Origin: an uncultured Pseudomonadota bacterium
Lineage (GTDB): Bacteria > Pseudomonadota > Gammaproteobacteria > Burkholderiales > SG8-39
Direction of reading: 5' to 3'
Assembly (NCBI GenBank): GCA_903895005.1
Contig: CAITSH010000159.1
Location: forward strand, 1-7,919
Length of the DNA: 7,919 bases
In this document: piece by piece, positions 1 through 4,018 of the stretch
Layout: every line of letters begins with the position of its first letter
How positions within the stretch are numbered: the stretch's first letter is position 1
The notes under the pieces: generated by a model
What the model was told of the DNA's origin: nothing
The model's input: only the letters and a program-made list of their open reading frames with translations
Databases searched by the model: none
Program-made: the position numbers and the translations under genes

Positions 1-62
1 TGTTTTTGTCATGGAATTTATTGCGTCCAGGGGGTGACCGGGGTGCCGGTGCCAAGACCGCA

Positions 63-68
63 ATTATA
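63..68 (-). promoter_or_regulatory. Possible minus-strand -10 box (TATAAT)
   Basis: The minus strand reads a perfect TATAAT here. The best -35 candidate is ATGATT, 18 bp upstream on the same strand, which matches TTGACA at only three of six positions. A transcript would run leftwards out of the window, passing an ATG at 12-10 that opens only four visible codons. The -10 match is seen; its use as a promoter is inference. Confidence 0.25.
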
Positions 69-75
69 AACGCGA

Positions 76-107
76 AGCTTTGAAAAAATCATAATCCAAT
101 CAAAGCT
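76..107. repeat. 8-bp perfect inverted repeat with 16-bp AT-rich spacer
   Basis: AGCTTTGA at 76-83 is matched by its exact reverse complement TCAAAGCT at 100-107. The arms are about 24 bp apart centre to centre, a little over two helical turns, and the spacer contains CATAAT (90-95). This spacing would suit a dimeric regulator binding two half-sites on one DNA face. It could equally be a weak hairpin or chance in an AT-rich patch. No regulator is encoded in the window. Confidence 0.4.
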
Positions 108-131
108 GACCGCCTACTCCACATGAGGCAT

Positions 132-154
132 GCGGGGTCGCCAAAAGGCCCCGC
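132..154. repeat. GC-rich hairpin in the leader region
   Basis: GCGGGG (132-137) pairs with CCCCGC (149-154) around an 11-nt loop. A competing inner stem GCC-AAAA-GGC (140-149) is also possible. Neither strand has a T-run directly after the stem, so it is not a convincing intrinsic terminator. It could be the end of an upstream transcript or a leader structure. Confidence 0.35.
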
Positions 155-244
155 TCAAATCGCCTGAAGCGCCGATTAGTCTGGCCCAAGGGTCTGAAAA
201 GCCTTAGAATTGTCGTCCTTTTGCGTCATTAACCCGGAGATTCC

Positions 245-250
245 AGGAGG
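245..250 (+). promoter_or_regulatory. Shine-Dalgarno sequence of the Rieske oxygenase gene
   Basis: A full AGGAGG lies 12 nt before the ATG at 263. The spacing is longer than the usual 5-9 nt, but no closer purine-rich site and no other start fits the family's N-terminus, so this site supports the ATG at 263. Confidence 0.6.
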
Positions 251-262
251 TCGGCGTACATC

Positions 263-1369
263 ATGTCCGAATTGCTCAGCAGCACCCTGCAACTGGTCAG
301 GAGTTCCCCTCAGCTTCCGATGTCCTGGTATTTCGACCAGCGTATCTTCGATGTTGAGATGCAGGCGCTGTTCAAGGACGGACCCGGGTATGTCGGTCAC
401 GAATTGATGGTCCCCGATCGGGGCGACTATCACAGCATAGGCTGGATGGACGACGCAAAGTTGCTGGTCCGCAACGACCGCGGCATCGAACTGCTGTCCA
501 ATATCTGCCGTCACCGCCAGGCCATCATGCTCGAAGGCCGCGGCCGCGCCCAGCACATCATCTGCCCGCTGCACCGCTGGACCTACGACCTTGAGGGTAA
601 GCTCGTGGGCGCGCCGCATTTCCCCGAAAACCCCTGCGTCAGCCTCGCCGGCACGCCGCTGCAAAACTGGAACGGCCTGCTGTTCGCGGGTAAGCGCGAT
701 GTCGTCACCGACCTCGCCGGCATCGAAGTGGCGACCGACCTGGATTTTTCGGGCTATATGAATGACAGCACCGAGGTGCACCACTGCCCCTACAACTGGA
801 AAACATTCATCGAGGTCTACCTCGAGGACTATCACGTCGAACCCTTTCATCCGGGCCTCGGGCAGTTCGTCAGCTGCGAAGACCTGCGCTGGCAGTTTGC
901 CGAGCGCTTTTCGGTGCAGACCGTGGGCATCAACAACCATCTCGCGCGCCCCGGCAGCAAGACTTACGCGCGCTGGCACAAGGCGGTGCTCGACTATTAC
1001 GGCGGCGAAATGCCCCAGCACGGCGCCATCTGGCTGACGCTGTACCCGAACATCATGGTCGAGTGGTACCCGCATGTGCTGGTGGTGAGCACGCTGCATC
1101 CGAACGGCCCGCAGTCGACCACCAATGTCATCGAGTTCTATTACCCCGAGGACATCGTCCTGTTTGAGCGCGAGTTCATCGCCGCCGAGCAGGCCGCTTA
1201 CATGGAGACGGCCGAGGAGGACGACGAAATCGCCATCCGCATGGACCGCGGCCGCAAGGCCCTTTACCAGCAGGGCCTGAACGACGCCGGCCCCTACCAG
1301 TCGCCCATGGAAGACGGCATGCTGCACTTTCACGAGCACCTGCGGCGCGAACTGGCGGGCAAGATCTAG
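263..1369 (+). CDS. Rieske-type non-haem iron oxygenase, alpha (catalytic) subunit
   Basis: This 368-residue protein has the two-domain plan of a ring-hydroxylating (Rieske) oxygenase. The N-terminal Rieske domain binds a 2Fe-2S cluster through C82, H84, C101 and H104 (CxH, 16 residues, CxxH). The C-terminal catalytic domain carries EDYHVEPFH, with H191 and H196 as mononuclear iron ligands; D320 in the EEDDE stretch is the likely third ligand. Such enzymes use electrons from a reductase to insert oxygen into aromatic rings or to demethylate or cleave substrates. No reductase, ferredoxin or beta subunit gene lies nearby, so electrons probably come from a partner encoded elsewhere. Position 188, usually the Asp that bridges Rieske and iron centres, is Glu, as in carnitine and glycine-betaine type oxygenases. 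The length is typical for alpha-only members. Substrate unknown. The next gene starts 18 bp downstream, suggesting co-transcription. Confidence 0.93.
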   Translation: MSELLSSTLQLVRSSPQLPMSWYFDQRIFDVEMQALFKDGPGYVGHELMVPDRGDYHSIGWMDDAKLLVRNDRGIELLSNICRHRQAIMLEGRGRAQHIICPLHRWTYDLEGKLVGAPHFPENPCVSLAGTPLQNWNGLLFAGKRDVVTDLAGIEVATDLDFSGYMNDSTEVHHCPYNWKTFIEVYLEDYHVEPFHPGLGQFVSCEDLRWQFAERFSVQTVGINNHLARPGSKTYARWHKAVLDYYGGEMPQHGAIWLTLYPNIMVEWYPHVLVVSTLHPNGPQSTTNVIEFYYPEDIVLFEREFIAAEQAAYMETAEEDDEIAIRMDRGRKALYQQGLNDAGPYQSPMEDGMLHFHEHLRRELAGKI

Positions 1370-1387
1370 CCCTCCCGAGCCGACGCG

Positions 1388-2242
1388 ATGCCCTACTCCA
1401 CCCTCGTTTCCAGCGCCGACCTCGCGCTGCATCTTGACGACCCGCAGTGGGTCGTCGTCGACTGCCGTCACGATCTTGCCGCGCCCGACGCGGGTGAAAA
1501 GGCCTACGCCGCAGGGCACCTGCCGGGCGCGCACTTCATGCATGCGGACCGCGACCTCGCGGGGCCTGTGAACGGGCGCAACGGCCGCCATCCGCTGCCC
1601 GCGCCCGAAGACTTCCTGCGCACACTGGGCGCCGCCGGCATCACGCCGGCGTCGCAGGTGGTCGCCTATGACGCGCAAGCCGGCATATTCGCCTCTCGCC
1701 TGTGGTGGATGCTGCGCCACTGGCTGGGCCACGATCGCGTCGCCGTCCTGGACGGTGGCTGGGGCAAATGGCTGGCTGAAGGCCGCGCACAAGCCACCGA
1801 CCTGCCCCGCCCCGTCGCAAACGCGTACAAGGCCGGCACGCGCGACACCGTTGTCGACGCAGGCTACGTGCTCGCCCACCTCGGCAAACCCGACATGCTG
1901 CTTATTGACGCGCGCGCAGCAGACCGTTATCGCGGTGAAAACGAAACCCTGGACCCCGTGGGCGGCCATATCCCCGGCGCGCGCAACCGCTTTTTTCGCG
2001 ACAACCTCGACGACGCCGGCACATTCAAAAGCGGTGCGATGCTGCGTGGCGAATTCGAAACCCTGCTGGCGGGCACGCCCGCGGCAAACGTGGTCAACCA
2101 ATGCGGCTCCGGCGTCACCGCCTGCCACAACGCCCTCGCCATGGACATCGCAGGACTTGCAGGCCACAAGGTCTACGCCGGCTCCTGGAGCGAATGGTGC
2201 GCCGATCCGTCGCGCCCGATGAAAACCGGGCCGCATCCCTAG
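1388..2242 (+). CDS. sseA: Two-domain sulfurtransferase, 3-mercaptopyruvate sulfurtransferase (SseA) type
   Basis: This 284-residue protein consists of two rhodanese domains, roughly residues 5-130 and 155-278, the usual size for the family. The second domain carries the active-site loop CGSGVTA with nucleophile C239. CG[S/T]GVT is the loop of 3-mercaptopyruvate sulfurtransferases, whereas thiosulfate rhodaneses have CRKGVT. The first domain is the inactive copy, with Asp (D95 in AYDAQAG) where the cysteine would be. GHIPGARN (193-200) and the C-terminal GSWSEW (265-270) are family signatures. Such enzymes move sulfur from mercaptopyruvate or thiosulfate to thiophilic acceptors, usually in the cytoplasm. 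R180 matches one substrate-binding arginine of mammalian mercaptopyruvate sulfurtransferase, but the second arginine position appears to be D189, so substrate preference is uncertain. The start has no clear Shine-Dalgarno and lies 18 bp after the oxygenase stop, suggesting translational coupling. Confidence 0.93.
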   Translation: MPYSTLVSSADLALHLDDPQWVVVDCRHDLAAPDAGEKAYAAGHLPGAHFMHADRDLAGPVNGRNGRHPLPAPEDFLRTLGAAGITPASQVVAYDAQAGIFASRLWWMLRHWLGHDRVAVLDGGWGKWLAEGRAQATDLPRPVANAYKAGTRDTVVDAGYVLAHLGKPDMLLIDARAADRYRGENETLDPVGGHIPGARNRFFRDNLDDAGTFKSGAMLRGEFETLLAGTPAANVVNQCGSGVTACHNALAMDIAGLAGHKVYAGSWSEWCADPSRPMKTGPHP

Positions 2243-2278
2243 CCACGACGACACATACGAACGAGCAACCACGCCCGC

Positions 2279-3073
2279 ATGCGCCAATATCACGACCTGA
2301 TGCGCCACGTGCTCGAGCACGGTAACAAGAAATCCGACCGTACCGGCACCGGCACGCTGTCGGTATTCGGCTGGCAGATGCGCTTCAATCTCGCCGACGG
2401 CTTTCCGGCGGTGACGACCAAGAAGCTGCACTTCAAGTCGATCATTTACGAGCTTCTGTGGTTCCTGCGCGGCGAGACCAATGTGCGCTGGCTGCAGGAG
2501 CGCGGCGTGTCGATCTGGGACGAATGGGCCGATGCCAAGGGCGACCTCGGCCCGGTATACGGCTCGCAATGGCGCAGCTGGCCCACCGCAGACGGCGGGC
2601 ACATCGACCAGATCGCGCAGGTGATCAAATCAATTCGCGAGAAACCCGACTCACGCCGCCACATCGTCTCGGCGTGGAACCCGGCGGAAATCGACCAGAT
2701 GAAGCTGCCGCCCTGCCACGCGCTGTTCCAGTTTTATGTGGCTGACGGGATTCTCTCCTGCCAGCTCTACCAGCGCAGCGCCGATATTTTCCTCGGCGTG
2801 CCTTTTAACATCGCCTCCTACGCCCTGCTGATGCAAATGGTGGCGCAGGTCACCGGCCTCAAGCCGGGCGAATTCGTGCATACCCTCGGCGATGCGCACC
2901 TCTACCTCAACCACCTCGACCAGGCGCGCGAGCAACTGTCACGCACGCCCAAGGCGCTGCCGCAAATGAAGCTCAATGCGCAGGTGAAGGATATTTTCGG
3001 ATTTCAGTACGAGGATTTCACGCTCGAGGGTTACGACCCTTATCCGACCATCAAGGCACCGATCGCAGTCTGA
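2279..3073 (+). CDS. thyA: Thymidylate synthase ThyA
   Basis: ThyA converts dUMP and 5,10-methylene-tetrahydrofolate to dTMP and dihydrofolate in the cytoplasm. At 264 residues it has exactly the length of the E. coli enzyme, and the key residues fall at the same numbers: catalytic C146 (PPCHALF), R21, E58, W80, the phosphate-binding pair R126-R127 from the partner subunit, R166, D169 and N177 in the [13 protein letters not shown] block, and H207 and Y209 in DAHLYLNH. The C-terminal PIAV closes the active site as in the family. The start follows from this colinearity; the Shine-Dalgarno is weak. The gene lies 36 bp after the sulfurtransferase on the same strand, possibly as the last gene of that operon. 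Its usual partner folA is downstream but separated by an antisense lipoprotein gene. No odd residues seen. Confidence 0.99.
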   Translation: MRQYHDLMRHVLEHGNKKSDRTGTGTLSVFGWQMRFNLADGFPAVTTKKLHFKSIIYELLWFLRGETNVRWLQERGVSIWDEWADAKGDLGPVYGSQWRSWPTADGGHIDQIAQVIKSIREKPDSRRHIVSAWNPAEIDQMKLPPCHALFQFYVADGILSCQLYQRSADIFLGVPFNIASYALLMQMVAQVTGLKPGEFVHTLGDAHLYLNHLDQAREQLSRTPKALPQMKLNAQVKDIFGFQYEDFTLEGYDPYPTIKAPIAV

Positions 3074-3083
3074 GTTCGCGAAC
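3074..3083. repeat. 10-bp palindrome directly after the thyA stop
   Basis: GTTCGCGAAC is its own reverse complement and begins at the base after the thyA TGA. It sits in the 25-bp gap between the convergent thyA and lipoprotein genes. It has no loop and no T-run, so it is not an intrinsic terminator; significance unknown. Confidence 0.3.
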
Positions 3084-3098
3084 CACAGGCTCCCGCTT

Positions 3099-3404
3099 CT
3101 AGCGCGGCCTTGTCTTGCAGTAATCAAAACCATCACGCCAACCCTGGGCCGCCTGCTGGGCGCCCTGCGCAAATGCAGGCGCCCCAGAAACCGCGCCACC
3201 GCTGCGCGCATGCGCGCAACCGTCGCCATAGGCCTTGCGATATTCCGGGGGGAAACCGGCAAGATTCACGTTGGGCACCGGCGCTGAAGTACCCGATGTT
3301 CCTGAACCACCGGACTTGCCGGGAGTGGCGCAGCCGACCAGCAGCGCGAGGGAGAGCAGCGCGACCGGAAACAGCGTCGATGACCGCTCCGTGTAAGTTC
3401 GCAT
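3099..3404 (-). CDS. Small outer-membrane-type lipoprotein, function unknown
   Basis: The 101-residue product begins with a lipoprotein signal peptide: a short polar start (MRTYTERSS), a hydrophobic core (about 11-23) and the lipobox LVGC, so cleavage and lipidation are predicted at C25. The residue after it is Ala, not Asp, which favours outer-membrane sorting. A Gly/Ser/Thr-rich linker (about 29-40) follows, then a compact region with two similar cysteine motifs, YGDGC (59-63) and RDGFDYC (90-96), which may form a disulfide. This resembles short betaproteobacterial lipoproteins with a YADGC / GWRDG pattern, from memory; no function is known to me. An in-frame ATG at 3446 would add 14 residues before the signal and overlap the folA start; I prefer 3404 because it gives a normal signal length, although neither start has a good Shine-Dalgarno. 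The gene is convergent with thyA (25 bp) and divergent from folA (40 bp). Confidence 0.75.
   Translation of the reverse strand: MRTYTERSSTLFPVALLSLALLVGCATPGKSGGSGTSGTSAPVPNVNLAGFPPEYRKAYGDGCAHARSGGAVSGAPAFAQGAQQAAQGWRDGFDYCKTRPR
3156..3187. repeat. Imperfect 12-bp hairpin inside the lipoprotein gene
   Basis: CTGGG (3156-3160), CGCC (3161-3164) and TGC (3166-3168) pair with CCCAG (3183-3187), GGCG (3178-3181) and GCA (3175-3177). Single unpaired C residues lie at 3165 and 3182 and the loop is six bases. The stem starts about 80 nt after the thyA stop. No T-run follows on either strand, so it would have to work as a transcript-end stabiliser or Rho-assisted stop, if at all. Confidence 0.4.
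3203..3218. repeat. 16-bp perfect palindrome, also an 8-bp tandem repeat
   Basis: TGCGCGCA occurs twice in tandem, and because the unit is itself palindromic the whole 16 bp is a perfect palindrome. Every step alternates pyrimidine and purine, the pattern that favours left-handed Z-DNA, and the site could extrude a small cruciform. It encodes the CAHAR segment of the lipoprotein on the minus strand. The symmetry is seen directly; any role is inference. Confidence 0.5.
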
Positions 3405-3412
3405 GCCCGGGA

Positions 3413-3439
3413 ACGACAAGCCGCGCGCACCGCTATAAT
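3413..3439 (+). promoter_or_regulatory. folA promoter with -10 box abutting the start codon
   Basis: A perfect TATAAT lies at 3434-3439. The best -35 candidate is ACGACA at 3413-3418, four matches to TTGACA, with a short 15-bp spacer. Transcription would be expected to start about 7 nt after the -10 box, at or next to the A of the folA ATG (3445). The TAA inside TATAAT is in frame with folA, so the gene cannot start further upstream. This promoter would let folA be expressed independently of thyA. Confidence 0.6.
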
Positions 3440-3444
3440 TTCTC

Positions 3445-3990
3445 ATGCTCACACTATCGCTCATAGCAGCCTGCGCACGCAACCGCATCATCGGCCTCGA
3501 CAACAAGATGCCCTGGCACCTGCCCGCCGACCTGAAACACTTCAAGGTCGTCACCATGAACCATCCGGTGATCATGGGCCGCAAAACCTTTGATTCCATT
3601 CTCGCCTCGCTGGGAAAGCCATTGCCGGGGCGCAGCAATATCATCGTCAGCCGCAACGCGCAGTTCAGGGCCGATGGATGCACTACTGTGCACTCTCTCG
3701 ACGCGGCGCTCGCGGCGTGCGGTGCGGCGCCGGAGGTCTTTGTCATCGGCGGCGGCGAAATCTACCGCCAGGCGCTGCCCCTCGCCCGGCGCATTTACCT
3801 GACCGAAATCGATGCCGACTTTGAAGGTGACGCGCGCTTTCCAGAATTCGACAAAGCGTTCTGGCGCGAATCCGCGCGCGAATCCCACGCCGCGGGCGCA
3901 GGCGGCTTGGCGTATGCTTTTGTCACCTACGAAAAAGCCGGCGGAAACGCCGACATGAACGCCGACACTAACGCCACATCAGCCGGCTGA
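3445..3990 (+). CDS. folA: Dihydrofolate reductase FolA
   Basis: FolA reduces dihydrofolate to tetrahydrofolate with NADPH and so recycles the product of ThyA; it is the target of trimethoprim. The N-terminal SLIAACARNRIIG matches the first strand of the family. The Met20 loop contains W24 and the proton-relay acid D29 (MPWHLPADL), equivalent to W22 and D27 of E. coli. GRKTFDSI (45-52) and IGGGEIY (101-107) form the NADPH site, and R63 corresponds to the glutamate-tail-binding R57. The final strand is YAFVTYEK (157-164). The protein is 181 residues against 159 in E. coli; much of the excess is an Asn/Ala/Asp-rich tail after K164 encoded by a small DNA repeat. The ATG at 3445 is fixed by an in-frame stop just upstream, and there is no Shine-Dalgarno, so a leaderless message is likely. 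A hydrolase gene follows after 28 bp. Confidence 0.98.
   Translation: MLTLSLIAACARNRIIGLDNKMPWHLPADLKHFKVVTMNHPVIMGRKTFDSILASLGKPLPGRSNIIVSRNAQFRADGCTTVHSLDAALAACGAAPEVFVIGGGEIYRQALPLARRIYLTEIDADFEGDARFPEFDKAFWRESARESHAAGAGGLAYAFVTYEKAGGNADMNADTNATSAG
3946..3981 (+). repeat. Three 12-bp repeats encoding the FolA C-terminal tail
   Basis: Three in-frame 12-base units begin at 3946, 3958 and 3970. The first two share AACGCCGACA and the third begins AACGCC. They encode NADM, NADT and NATS beyond the conserved DHFR fold. Slippage-type duplication is the likely origin; repeat number may vary among strains. Confidence 0.55.
3979..3990. repeat. 12-bp palindrome containing the folA stop codon
   Basis: TCAGCCGGCTGA is its own reverse complement and ends with the folA TGA. 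It is followed on the plus strand by a run of A, not T, so it does not look like a terminator for folA. The tight spacing to the next gene also argues against termination here. Confidence 0.35.
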
Positions 3991-4008
3991 AAAAAACACC
4001 GCAAGCCT

Positions 4009-4013
4009 GGAGG
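4009..4013 (+). promoter_or_regulatory. Shine-Dalgarno sequence of the secreted hydrolase gene
   Basis: GGAGG lies 5 nt before the ATG at 4019, one of the clearest ribosome-binding sites in the window. It supports that start, which is also the only one giving a complete signal peptide. Confidence 0.75.
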
Positions 4014-4018
4014 CCACA

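Larger units (their letters stand above)
1..262. other. Intergenic region upstream of the Rieske oxygenase gene
   Basis: I see no credible coding region here on either strand. The stretch from about 60 to 110 is clearly richer in A and T than the rest of the window and holds an inverted repeat (76-107), a TATAAT on the minus strand (63-68) and a CATAAT on the plus strand (90-95). A TAGAAT lies at 205-210 on the plus strand and would give a leader of about 45 nt, but none of these plus-strand hexamers has a good -35 partner. This is therefore the likely control region of the downstream gene, and perhaps of a divergent gene beyond the left edge, with no promoter assigned confidently. Confidence 0.6.

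Noticed and set aside
1..12. A possible minus-strand gene start (ATG at 12-10) leaving the window
   Set aside because: Only four codons are visible and there is no convincing Shine-Dalgarno. The TATAAT at 63-68 fits, but this is too little to call a gene.
176..2602. An 808-codon open frame on the minus strand
   Set aside because: It lies antisense to the oxygenase, sulfurtransferase and thyA genes, all with complete family motifs. The translation is a low-motif, Val/Ala/Gly/Arg/His-rich product typical of the mirror frame of GC-rich genes.
3110..3466. A 118-codon plus-strand open frame between thyA and folA
   Set aside because: It is antisense to the lipoprotein gene, which has a signal peptide and lipobox; the plus-strand product is Arg/Pro-rich without motifs and overlaps the folA promoter and start.
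3405..3746. Longer N-terminal extension of the lipoprotein frame to an ATG at 3746
   Set aside because: It would put over 100 residues ahead of a perfect lipoprotein signal peptide and run antisense through folA. Signal peptides must be N-terminal, so a start at 3404 (or at most 3446) is required.
3979..3996. Terminator after folA
   Set aside because: The palindrome has no loop and is followed by A residues rather than T on the plus strand, and the next gene starts 28 bp later with a strong ribosome-binding site.
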